Shown: positions 57,478 through 64,000 of the stretch, one piece after another
Layout of the letters: each line of letters begins with the position of its first letter
Numbering within the stretch: the stretch's first letter is position 1
Source: DASUPK01 sp963795665
Lineage (GTDB): Bacteria; Actinomycetota; Thermoleophilia; Solirubrobacterales; 70-9
NCBI GenBank assembly: GCA_963795665.1
Contig: CAWCIP010000005.1
Span: 62,001-126,000 of the forward strand
Length of the DNA: 64,000 nt
Reading direction: 5' to 3'
Notes under the pieces: model-generated
What the model was told of the DNA's origin: nothing
The model's input: the letters and a program-made list of their open reading frames with translations, nothing else
Database searches by the model: none
Position numbers and translations under genes: made by a program

Positions 57478-59202
57478 ATGGCACTGTTGATGCTCTTCGC
57501 GCTCGTCGCCGGGGCGGGCACGGCGCTGTCCCCGTGCGTGCTGCCGATCCTGCCCGCGATCCTTGCGGCCGGCGTCACGGGCGACAGGCGACGGCCGCTC
57601 GGTGTCGTCACGGGGCTTGCACTCTCCTTCACCTTCGCCACGGTGGCGCTGGTATACGTGATCAACGCCCTCGGGCTGCCGAATGGGTTCGCGCGCGACC
57701 TGGCGATCGCCGTCCTCTTCGCCTTCGGGTTCTCGCTGCTGATCCCGCCGATCGGCGACAGGGTGGAGGCGTTCGCCAGCCGCCTGGCACCCGGGCCGGC
57801 CCGCTTCCGAGGGGACGGCTTCGGCTCGGGAATGATCGTCGGCGCCAGCCTCGGCCTCGTCTACGCGCCGTGCGCGGGGCCGATCCTGGCGGGCGTGATC
57901 GTCGTCTCGGCGGCGCAGGACTTCACGGCGGGCCGCCTCGCGGTCGCCCTCTCGTACGCGGTCGGCTCCGCGATCGTCCTCTACCTGCTGCTGCTCGGCG
58001 GCAGGCGGCTCACCCAGCGCCTGAACCCCGTCCGGGGGCGGGTGCAGATGGCGATGGGCGCCGTGATGGTGCTCGTCGCCGTCGCGATGACCGCGAACCT
58101 GGACGTCCGCTTCCAGACCGCGATCGCCAGCGACCTGCCGAGCGTCCTCGTCAACCCGACCGGCGACCTCGAGAAGAGCAAGGCGATCTCGACCGACCTG
58201 GCCTCCGTGAGCCAGCACGGCACGCCGGTCGTACCCGCGTCCCAGCTCAACCAGCCGGTCAGCCTCCAGACCTACGGCCAGGCGCCTGACTTCACCGGGA
58301 CGCAGGATTGGTTCAACACTCCCGGGGGCGAGTCACTCTCCATGAGCGATCTCCGGGGCAAGGTGGTCCTGGTCGACTTCTGGACCTACACCTGCATCAA
58401 CTGCATCCGCACCCTGCCCTACCTGGAGGCCTGGCAGCAGCGCTACGGGAACCAGGGCTTCACCGTGGTGGGTGTCCACTCGCCTGAGTTCCCGTTCGAG
58501 AAGGACGCGGGCAACGTCCAGGCGGCGATTCGCCAGAACCACCTCACCTATCCCGTGGCTCAGGACAACGACCTGGCCACCTGGGATGCGTGGGGCAACC
58601 AGTACTGGCCGGCCGACTACCTGGTGGACGCGCAGGGCAACGTCCGCGACGCCCATTTCGGCGAGGGCGACTATGCGCAGACCGAGCGGGCAATCCGCAC
58701 CCTGCTCCAGGAGGCAGGTCACGGGAACCTCGGGACCGGCGCTCGTGCAGCCGCGCAGGCGCCCTCGGCCGGCGACATCACGCCCGAGACCTACCTCGGC
58801 GCCGCCCGCGCCCAGGGCTGGGTCACGCCGGTTCACCCCGGCGACCAGGACTTCGGGGCGCCGCCGAGCCGGCTGTCGGTCAACCAGTTCGCCTATTCGG
58901 GACGCTGGGGGATCACGGACGAGGACGCCACCGCGGGCGCCGGCGCCCGCATCGACCTGGAGTTCAACGCCCGCCGCGTCTTCCTCGTGCTCGGCTCGCC
59001 CGACCAGGCCCGCCACGTCCAGGTCCTGCTCGACGGCAAGCCGATCCCGGCGAAGCTGGCCGGGGCCGACGTCCAAAACGGCCGGGCCACGATCCACGCG
59101 CAGCGCCTCTACCGCCTGGTCGACCTGCCGGCGGTCTCAGAGCACCGCCTCTCCCTGGTCTTCGACCCGGGCATCTCCGGGTACGCGTTCACGTTCGGCT
59201 AG
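57478..59202 (+). CDS. dipZ: DipZ-type CcdA-thioredoxin fusion (thiol-disulfide carrier)
   Basis: Membrane electron carrier that reduces extracytoplasmic thioredoxin-like partners. The first 230 residues form a six-TM CcdA domain with the redox Cys in SPCVLPILPA (about residue 19) and APCAGPILAG (about 130). A TlpA-like thioredoxin domain with FWTYTCINCIRTLPY (CxxC about residues 304-307) follows. The last 150 residues are a beta-sandwich with ARHVQVLLDGKPI and LSLVFDPGISGYAFTFG. The same three-domain order occurs in mycobacterial DipZ (Rv2874). There is no clear ribosome site or -10 before the ATG. It may serve cytochrome c maturation or redox repair. Confidence 0.88.
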   Translation: MALLMLFALVAGAGTALSPCVLPILPAILAAGVTGDRRRPLGVVTGLALSFTFATVALVYVINALGLPNGFARDLAIAVLFAFGFSLLIPPIGDRVEAFASRLAPGPARFRGDGFGSGMIVGASLGLVYAPCAGPILAGVIVVSAAQDFTAGRLAVALSYAVGSAIVLYLLLLGGRRLTQRLNPVRGRVQMAMGAVMVLVAVAMTANLDVRFQTAIASDLPSVLVNPTGDLEKSKAISTDLASVSQHGTPVVPASQLNQPVSLQTYGQAPDFTGTQDWFNTPGGESLSMSDLRGKVVLVDFWTYTCINCIRTLPYLEAWQQRYGNQGFTVVGVHSPEFPFEKDAGNVQAAIRQNHLTYPVAQDNDLATWDAWGNQYWPADYLVDAQGNVRDAHFGEGDYAQTERAIRTLLQEAGHGNLGTGARAAAQAPSAGDITPETYLGAARAQGWVTPVHPGDQDFGAPPSRLSVNQFAYSGRWGITDEDATAGAGARIDLEFNARRVFLVLGSPDQARHVQVLLDGKPIPAKLAGADVQNGRATIHAQRLYRLVDLPAVSEHRLSLVFDPGISGYAFTFG

Positions 59203-59223
59203 GCCGGCGGCGGCCGCGGGCAA

Positions 59224-59229
59224 TAGGAT
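59224..59229 (+). promoter_or_regulatory. -10 element of the DksA/TraR-like gene
   Basis: TAGGAT, 6 nt (CAGCGC) before the GTG at 59236. Confidence 0.5.
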
Positions 59230-59235
59230 CAGCGC

Positions 59236-59562
59236 GTGGATGACGAACGCGCACGCGAACGCCTTGCGGAGGAGCGGGCCCGGGTCGAGCGCGAGCTCGA
59301 GGAGCACGGCCAGCGGCAGGCGGCCGATGAGCCGGAGGACACCGGTGACCAGGCGGCCGACCTCGAGCAGGCCGAGACGGACAGCGCGCTGCGGGACGAC
59401 CTCCGCCACATGCTGGAGGCGATCGAGCGGGCCGAGGCCCGCCTGGAGGAGGGGACCTACGGCGTCTCGGTTGTGAGCGGCGACCCCATCCCCGACGAGC
59501 GGCTCGAGGCGATTCCCTGGGCAGACCGCAAGGTCGAGGAGGAGCCGGGCGGACGCGGCTGA
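59236..59562 (+). CDS. DksA/TraR-like protein lacking the zinc-finger cysteines
   Basis: The 108 residues form a helical N-terminus (coiled-coil-like, rich in Glu/Arg/Ala) followed by ERAEARLEEGTYGVSVVSGDPIPDERLEAIPWA. In canonical relatives this stretch reads GTYG-x-C-x-x-C-G-x-x-I-x-x-x-R-L-x-A-x-P, with a second Cys pair after it. Here both Cys of the first pair are replaced by Ser and the second pair is missing (tail RKVEEEPGGRG). DksA/TraR proteins bind RNA polymerase through its secondary channel. Whether this Cys-less form does so is unknown; Cys-less DksA variants exist. Confidence 0.75.
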   Translation: MDDERARERLAEERARVERELEEHGQRQAADEPEDTGDQAADLEQAETDSALRDDLRHMLEAIERAEARLEEGTYGVSVVSGDPIPDERLEAIPWADRKVEEEPGGRG

Positions 59563-59566
59563 GGCC

Positions 59567-60475
59567 CTAGGGCCGCCGCGCCGAGATCAGCAGGTTGTAG
59601 AAGAGCTGCGGCGGCAGGCGCGGCTCGAGAACCTGGTTGTCGAGGCGCTGCAGCGCAAGGTAGCTGCGGAAGGCGAAGCGCCGCCATCCGAACGGCACCT
59701 GATCGGGCTCGGCGCTCGCCTCAAGGGTCCTGACGGTCCAGCCGTGGATCGAGGCGAGCAGCTCCTCGCCCCGCACCCTGACGTCGGCAAGCCCAGCCGA
59801 CTCGCAGAAGCGGCGCAGGTCGCCGGGAGAGAACGCGTGGACGTCCACCTCCGGCTCGAGGTCGTGCCCGCTGTGCTCCCCCTCGGCCTCGTGGTCACGG
59901 GCCGACGCGCCGACCAGCCGCCGCCAGAGCGGAGCCGTCAGCAGGGCGGTCCGCTTGGGGATGGCGGCCAGGAGATCCCCGTAGCGCGAGGGCTCCCCGC
60001 AGAAGGCGAGCGTGCCACCGGGCCGCAGCACCCGGCTGAACTCCGAGAACGCCTGGGCGAGGTCCGGGATGTGGTGGAGCACCGCGTGTCCGAAGACGAG
60101 GTCGAAGCTCTCATCAGCGAAGGGGAGGGTTTCCGCCTCGGCCGCCGCCGTTCGAACCGAGAGGCCAAGCCGCTCGGCGTTCTCCTCCAGCGTCGCCAGC
60201 ATGCCCGGCGAGATGTCGGTGGCCGTGGCTCGCTCGATCACGCCGGCCTGGAGGAGGTTGAGCGAGAAGTACCCGGTGCCCGCGCCGATCTCGAGCGCGT
60301 CACCGAACGGTCGCCCCGGCCATCCGCCCAGCGCCTTGCGCAGCTTGCCCGAGACCTGCTCCTGGCCCACGGACCCGAAGTCGATGCCCCACTTGGAGTC
60401 ATACGAGGCGGCCGCCACGTCGTGGTAGCGCTCGTTGACGTCCTTGATCCGATCCGGGCTTGACGGCGCGGGCAC
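59567..60475 (-). CDS. SAM-dependent methyltransferase, class I
   Basis: The 302 residues have a Rossmann-type methyltransferase core: ALEIGAGTGYFSLNLL (motif I, about 60-75), TDISPGMLATLEENAERLG, AEAETLPFADESFDLVFGHAVLHHIPD (motifs II-III) and RVLRPGGTLAFCGEPSRYGD. The C-terminal region PPQLFYNLLISARRP is hydrophobic. It resembles the second methyltransferase family seen next to mycobacterial methylglucose lipopolysaccharide genes (Rv3037c-like), but the substrate is not evident. TAAGAT lies 7 nt before the GTG. It is divergent from the Rv3030-like gene. Confidence 0.75.
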   Translation of the reverse strand: MPAPSSPDRIKDVNERYHDVAAASYDSKWGIDFGSVGQEQVSGKLRKALGGWPGRPFGDALEIGAGTGYFSLNLLQAGVIERATATDISPGMLATLEENAERLGLSVRTAAAEAETLPFADESFDLVFGHAVLHHIPDLAQAFSEFSRVLRPGGTLAFCGEPSRYGDLLAAIPKRTALLTAPLWRRLVGASARDHEAEGEHSGHDLEPEVDVHAFSPGDLRRFCESAGLADVRVRGEELLASIHGWTVRTLEASAEPDQVPFGWRRFAFRSYLALQRLDNQVLEPRLPPQLFYNLLISARRP

Positions 60476-60482
60476 GGCGAAG

Positions 60483-60488
60483 ATCTTA
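60483..60488 (-). promoter_or_regulatory. -10 element of the methyltransferase gene at 59567
   Basis: TAAGAT on the minus strand, 7 nt before the GTG at 60475. It is 35 bp from the divergent element at 60524. Confidence 0.45.
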
Positions 60489-60523
60489 GGGCTGGGGCCT
60501 GGCTGCCGAGCCCCTTGTGTCTC

Positions 60524-60529
60524 TATGTT
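60524..60529 (+). promoter_or_regulatory. -10 element of the methyltransferase-GH57-GT4 operon
   Basis: TATGTT, 7 nt (GCCCCGC) before GTG 60537. It favours this GTG over ATG 60525, which lies inside the hexamer. Confidence 0.45.
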
Positions 60530-60536
60530 GCCCCGC

Positions 60537-61283
60537 GTGGCCTACGTGCAGGAGAACCAGCCCCAGGACGTCCCCCCGCTGGAGCTGACCGGTGAGCGCA
60601 CGCTGCCCGACGTCCCCGAGGAGAACTACTGGTACCGCCGGCACGTCGCCGTCTACGAGTGGATCGCCGAGCGCTGCGCCGGCCTGCGCGTGGTCGACCT
60701 CGCCTGCGGCGAGGGATACGGCTCGGACCTGCTCGCGCAGCGCGCCGCCGAGGTGACCGGCGTCGATGCCAACCCCGATGCCTTCGAGCACGCCCGCTCC
60801 CGCTATCGGCGCCCGAATCTGGGCTTCCGACGGGGTCTCGTCGAGGACTTCGACCAGGAAGTCGATGCCGTGGTGTTCCTGCAGACGATCGAGCACATCC
60901 ACGAACCCGACAAGCTCGTCGACGCGATCTCCCGGATCGCCCCGGTCGCCTACATCTCAACGCCCAACCGCCTCACCCTTGCGCCGCCGGGCGCGGAGAA
61001 GTCCGACAACCCCTGGCACCTGCGGGAGTACGACGCGGGCCAGTACCGGGAGCTGCTCCAGCCCCACTTCGAGCGGGTCGAGCTGCTCGGTCTCTTCCAT
61101 GCCCGCAAGCTCCGGGCGCACGAGATCGCAATCCGGGCCGGGTGGGACCGAGTCCACCCGGCGCTCCACCTCACCAAGCCGTTCTATGACCGCTTCATCC
61201 CGGCGATCAGCGCCCGGGACTTCCGCCTGCGGGCCGGCGACCTCGATCGGGCGCTGGACTTCCTTGCGGTCTGTAATGCCTGA
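60537..61283 (+). CDS. SAM-dependent methyltransferase, Rv3030-like (polysaccharide O-methylation)
   Basis: The 248-residue protein opens with LTGERTLPDVPEENYWYRRH, nearly the same block as in mycobacterial Rv3030 (MeT1). VVDLACGEGYGSDLLAQ (SAM motif), FLQTIEHIHEPDKLVDAISR and AYISTPNRLTLAPPG follow. Rv3030 methylates the reducing-end region of methylglucose lipopolysaccharide. It is the first of three genes in the order methyltransferase-GH57-GT4 and overlaps the next by 8 nt. The shared order makes the assignment stronger than the sequence alone. Confidence 0.8.
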   Translation: MAYVQENQPQDVPPLELTGERTLPDVPEENYWYRRHVAVYEWIAERCAGLRVVDLACGEGYGSDLLAQRAAEVTGVDANPDAFEHARSRYRRPNLGFRRGLVEDFDQEVDAVVFLQTIEHIHEPDKLVDAISRIAPVAYISTPNRLTLAPPGAEKSDNPWHLREYDAGQYRELLQPHFERVELLGLFHARKLRAHEIAIRAGWDRVHPALHLTKPFYDRFIPAISARDFRLRAGDLDRALDFLAVCNA

Positions 61284-62688
61284 GCGGACGGCGGGCGATC
61301 TCGCGATCGTCCTCCACTCGCACATGCCCTACGTCGAGGGCTTCGGGACCTACCCCTTCGGAGAGGAGTGGCTCTTCGACGCGTTCGCGCGCTCCCATCT
61401 GCCGGTGCTGGACGTCGCCGAGCGGGTGACGATGACGATCACCCCGGTGCTCGCCGACCAGCTCGAGGCCGAGGGCGTGGGGGAGAGGATGCTCCGCTTT
61501 CTCCGCCGCCACCGGGTCGACGCCGCCGACCGCGACGTCGCGGACGCGGGCGCCGCGGTTCGGCCGGCCGCCCAGGCGGAGGCGGACCACTACACGCGCG
61601 CGATGAAGAAACTGGGGAAACTCGGAGGCAACCCGCTGCGCGCCTTCCAGGAGGCGCACGCGAAGGGGCGCATCGCCCTGATGGCATCCGCGGCGACGCA
61701 CGCCGTGCTTCCCAAGCTCGCCACTCTGTCGGGGCGCCGCCTCCAGGTCGACGCCGGCCTCCGCTCCCACGAGCGCCGCTTCGGCAAGACGCCAGGCTTC
61801 TGGCTGCCCGAGTGCGCCTACGCCCCCGGCCTGGAGGGGATCCTCGCCGAGCGCGGCCTGGCCTACACCTGCCTCGACCAAAGCTCTTCGGAGCACGGCA
61901 CCGCGGCGCTCGCCCCGATCCGCCTGCCCGGTGGTCCGGTCGCCTTCACGATCGACTGGCCCACGGTGCGGCTGGTCTGGTCGGACGCGGGCTATCCGTC
62001 GGACCCGGCATACCTCGAGTACCACCGCCAGTCCGCGAACGGGATGCGGCTGTGGTCAATCTCCGGGGAGCCCTACGACCCCGCCGTTGCAGCCAAGCGG
62101 GCGGCCGAGCACGCCGCCTCGTTCCTCGCAGCCGTTCGCGACCGCCTGGAGCGCCACCGCACCGACGGCGGCCGCCGGGGTCTCTGCGTCTTCGCAATCG
62201 ACACCGAGCTGCTCGGCCACTGGTGGGCGGAGGGGCCGATCTGGCTGCGGGAGGTGCTCAAGGGCGCCGAGCTGGAAGGCGTGCGCCTGCTCACGCTGCC
62301 CCAGGCCCTTCGTGAGCACGAGGGCGAGGACCGCCCCGCCTCGGTGGCCAGCTGGGGGGAGGGGAAGAGCCTGGAGACCTGGGATTCGCCGTCTGTCTCG
62401 GACCTGGTCTGGGCGACCCGCCGCAGCGAATTGCGCCTGCTGCGGGCGTTGGCGCTCCGGACCCTTGACGGCGCCTCGGCCCTGCGCGCCGCCAGGGAGC
62501 TGCTCGCACTTCAGTCGAGCGACTGGGCGTTCATGGACCACCGCGGCCAGGCCGGTGACTACCCGTACACGCGGGCGACCGCCCACGCTCAGTCACTGCT
62601 CGAGGCCATAGACTCCCCCGAGGCAGTCGACGCACGCGTGCGCAATCTCGCCCCAGACCTGAGCCTCGCGCCGCTGCTCGAGCCCTAG
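61276..62688 (+). CDS. GH57 family alpha-1,4-glucan branching enzyme, Rv3031-like
   Basis: Glycoside hydrolase family 57. The 470 residues have LAIVLHSHMPYVEGFGTYPFG (conserved region 1), a helical insertion, then TPGFWLPECAYAPGLEGIL with the catalytic Glu (about residue 178). FTIDWPTVRLVWSDAGYPSD, FAIDTELLGHWWAEGPIWL with the catalytic Asp (about 309), and SSDWAFMDHRGQAGDYPYTR in the C-terminal helical domain follow. GH57 branching enzymes make alpha-1,6 branches. The adjacent Rv3030- and Rv3032-like genes point to methylated glucan synthesis, not plain glycogen. Confidence 0.83.
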   Translation: MPERTAGDLAIVLHSHMPYVEGFGTYPFGEEWLFDAFARSHLPVLDVAERVTMTITPVLADQLEAEGVGERMLRFLRRHRVDAADRDVADAGAAVRPAAQAEADHYTRAMKKLGKLGGNPLRAFQEAHAKGRIALMASAATHAVLPKLATLSGRRLQVDAGLRSHERRFGKTPGFWLPECAYAPGLEGILAERGLAYTCLDQSSSEHGTAALAPIRLPGGPVAFTIDWPTVRLVWSDAGYPSDPAYLEYHRQSANGMRLWSISGEPYDPAVAAKRAAEHAASFLAAVRDRLERHRTDGGRRGLCVFAIDTELLGHWWAEGPIWLREVLKGAELEGVRLLTLPQALREHEGEDRPASVASWGEGKSLETWDSPSVSDLVWATRRSELRLLRALALRTLDGASALRAARELLALQSSDWAFMDHRGQAGDYPYTRATAHAQSLLEAIDSPEAVDARVRNLAPDLSLAPLLEP

Positions 62689-62691
62689 TCC

Positions 62692-63888
62692 ATGAACCGC
62701 GTCCTGATCCTCTCGTGGGAGTACCCCCCTCTGATCGAGGGAGGGCTGGCGCGACACGTGCGAAAGCTCTCCGAGGCGCTCGTGGAGCGCGACACCGAGG
62801 TCCACGTCCTCACCCGCGGCGGGGAGGAGTCCCCATCCGAGGAGGCGATGGCCGGCGTCCACGTCCACCGGGTGAGGGAGCCGAACCGCCCGGCGGAGCT
62901 CAACGAATTCGTCGCCTGGGTGGAGCGCATGAACTCGGACATGCTGGCCGCCGGCGTCGAGCTGGGCGACCGCTTCGACTTCGACCTGGTGCACGGCCAC
63001 GACTGGCTGGTCGCCAACGCCTGCGACCACCTCGCCCGGCGCTTCGACTCCCCGCTGGTCACCACCATCCACGCCACGGAGCACGGCCGGCACCAGGGAT
63101 GGGTGGACAAGCACCCGCAGTCCTACATCCACGGGGTAGAGCGCTGGATCACCAACCGATCGGACAGGGTGATCGCCTGCTCGACCTTCATGCGCGAGCA
63201 GATCGTCGACGTCTTCGGGGTGCCCGAGGTCTCGATCGAGGTGATCGCGAACGGGATCGACCCGGATGAGATCCAGCCTCGGGACGACGATGCGCTCCGC
63301 CGGCTGCGTGCCGAGTTCGCCGAGCCGGACGAATCGCTCGTGTTGCTCGTCGGCCGCCTGGTCTACGAGAAGGGCTTCCAGTTCGCGCTGGAGGCGCTGC
63401 CGCAGATCATCGAGCGGGTTCCCAACACCCGCTTCATCGTCGCCGGCTCCGGCACCCACGAGCAGGAGCTCCGGCGGCAGGCCGAGGAGCTGGGACTGAT
63501 GTCCCACGGGACGTTCGTCGGCTGGATCGGCGACGACGTCCTGCACTCGCTCTACGCGATCGCCGACGTCTGCGTGGTCCCCTCGATCTACGAGCCCTTC
63601 GGCCTGGTCGCCCTGGAGGCGATGGCGTCGAGCTGCCCCTGCATCGTCGCGGACACCGGCGGGCTGCGGGAGGTGGTCCCCCACGACGAGGTCGGGCTGC
63701 GCTTCCGCGCCCGCGATCCCCGGTCGCTGGCCGAGATGACGGTTCGGGTGCTGGACGACGCGAAGCTGTGCCGCCGGCTCACAGCCGAGGCCTTCGAGCA
63801 CCTGAGCCGGTTCGACTGGGGCGACGTCGCGGAGCGGACACAGGGCATCTACGCAGAGCTGGCAGGTAGCCGTGACCCGGCTGCCTGA
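62692..63888 (+). CDS. GT4 glycosyltransferase, Rv3032-like alpha-glucan synthase
   Basis: The 398 residues start MNRVLILSWEYPPLIEGGLARHVRKL, then VHGHDWLVANACDHLARRFD, TTIHATEHGRHQGW, IACSTFMREQIVDVFG and VLLVGRLVYEKGFQFAL. The donor site is VCVVPSIYEPFGLVALEAMA (E-x-7-E). These blocks match mycobacterial Rv3032, an alpha-1,4-glucosyltransferase for methylglucose lipopolysaccharide. The gene follows the GH57 gene by 3 nt and is probably cotranscribed. Glycogen synthase of GlgM type is the alternative reading. Confidence 0.84.
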   Translation: MNRVLILSWEYPPLIEGGLARHVRKLSEALVERDTEVHVLTRGGEESPSEEAMAGVHVHRVREPNRPAELNEFVAWVERMNSDMLAAGVELGDRFDFDLVHGHDWLVANACDHLARRFDSPLVTTIHATEHGRHQGWVDKHPQSYIHGVERWITNRSDRVIACSTFMREQIVDVFGVPEVSIEVIANGIDPDEIQPRDDDALRRLRAEFAEPDESLVLLVGRLVYEKGFQFALEALPQIIERVPNTRFIVAGSGTHEQELRRQAEELGLMSHGTFVGWIGDDVLHSLYAIADVCVVPSIYEPFGLVALEAMASSCPCIVADTGGLREVVPHDEVGLRFRARDPRSLAEMTVRVLDDAKLCRRLTAEAFEHLSRFDWGDVAERTQGIYAELAGSRDPAA

Positions 63889-64000
63889 AGGCCGGCGGGA
63901 GGTCTATCCCTCCCGCGAGTCGCGTCCCAAGCGAAAGGCGCCGGACTTCGGCCCCGGCCTCAACGTCAGCGTGCCGATCTCCTTCGGCCTGCCCCTAGTC
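63872..64000 (+). CDS. Start of a further gene, cut by the window end
   Basis: GTG at 63872 opens a frame that overlaps the last 17 nt of the GT4 gene and runs to the window edge (43 codons: TRLPEGRREVYPSRESRPKR...). Codon use looks coding (GC-rich third positions). Too short to identify. It may belong to the same operon. Confidence 0.4.
   Translation, partial: MTRLPEGRREVYPSRESRPKRKAPDFGPGLNVSVPISFGLPLV

Noticed and set aside
1..64000. tRNA, rRNA, insertion sequences, prophage or integrative elements
   Set aside because: No cloverleaf, conserved rRNA stretch, transposase, integrase or terminal repeats were recognised. Composition is uniform apart from the sigA leader.

Overview
The window is about 68-70% GC, gene-dense and lacks rRNA, tRNA, CRISPR or prophage genes. 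The gene set points to Actinomycetota, probably a deep-branching monoderm lineage such as Thermoleophilia/Solirubrobacterales. The evidence is F420-type luciferase-like oxidoreductases, ergothioneine genes egtB-egtD, a DipZ-type CcdA-thioredoxin fusion, a two-gene Get3/ArsA pair, a three-gene NAD(P) transhydrogenase, an Rv1264-like adenylate cyclase, Lys/Cys-rich secreted proteins and a monoderm type IV pilus locus. The taxonomic placement is inference from gene content.

Layout. 1-10.5 kb: L-2-hydroxyglutarate oxidase (cut by the window edge), a stand-alone ATP-dependent DNA ligase and a stand-alone LigD-type polymerase (bacterial NHEJ modules), a crotonase, a thioesterase, a CtpE-like P-type ATPase and pyruvate kinase, and a RES/Xre toxin-antitoxin pair. 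10.5-29 kb: secreted Ig-like protein, F420-type oxidoreductases, pntAA-pntAB-pntB, a frameshifted surface protein, SDR, egtB-egtD, a CSLREA-type secreted protein, a carotenoid oxygenase, glpX and a YihY-family protein. 29-30.5 kb: the principal sigma factor behind a consensus promoter and a leader terminator. 31-46 kb: a full type IV pilus locus (pilT, a membrane-anchored protein, pilB, pilT2, pilC, pilA, three large minor pilins, pilD, pilM, pilN, pilO and a PilP-like protein). A c-di-GMP-I (GEMM) riboswitch precedes pilA, and PilB carries an MshEN-like N-terminus. 46-53 kb: HxlR regulator, an unknown conserved protein, two Get3-like ATPases, then parA overlapping an ftsZ that has a long Pro/Glu-rich N-terminal extension. 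53-59.6 kb: secreted protein, gamma-glutamyltransferase, Lon-N domain protein, adenylate cyclase, DipZ and a cysteine-less DksA/TraR-like protein. 59.6-64 kb: a methyltransferase divergent from a methyltransferase - GH57 - GT4 triad, in the same order as the mycobacterial Rv3030-Rv3031-Rv3032 genes for methylglucose lipopolysaccharide.

Two window-wide patterns stand out. First, about twenty transcription units have a TANNNT hexamer (mostly TAGGAT, TAGGGT or TAGCCT) ending 6-9 nt before the start codon, the signature of leaderless mRNAs. Genes with good Shine-Dalgarno sites (pilA, the first minor pilin, ftsZ, the 53.2 kb secreted protein, sigA) lack it. Second, at least five genes (ctpE/pyk, the 16.2 kb surface protein, egtD, yihY and the 46.5 kb gene) read correctly only if one surplus base is removed from a GC-rich stretch. 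This looks like a recurring insertion-type sequence error, and it probably explains the apparent P-type ATPase-pyruvate kinase fusion.
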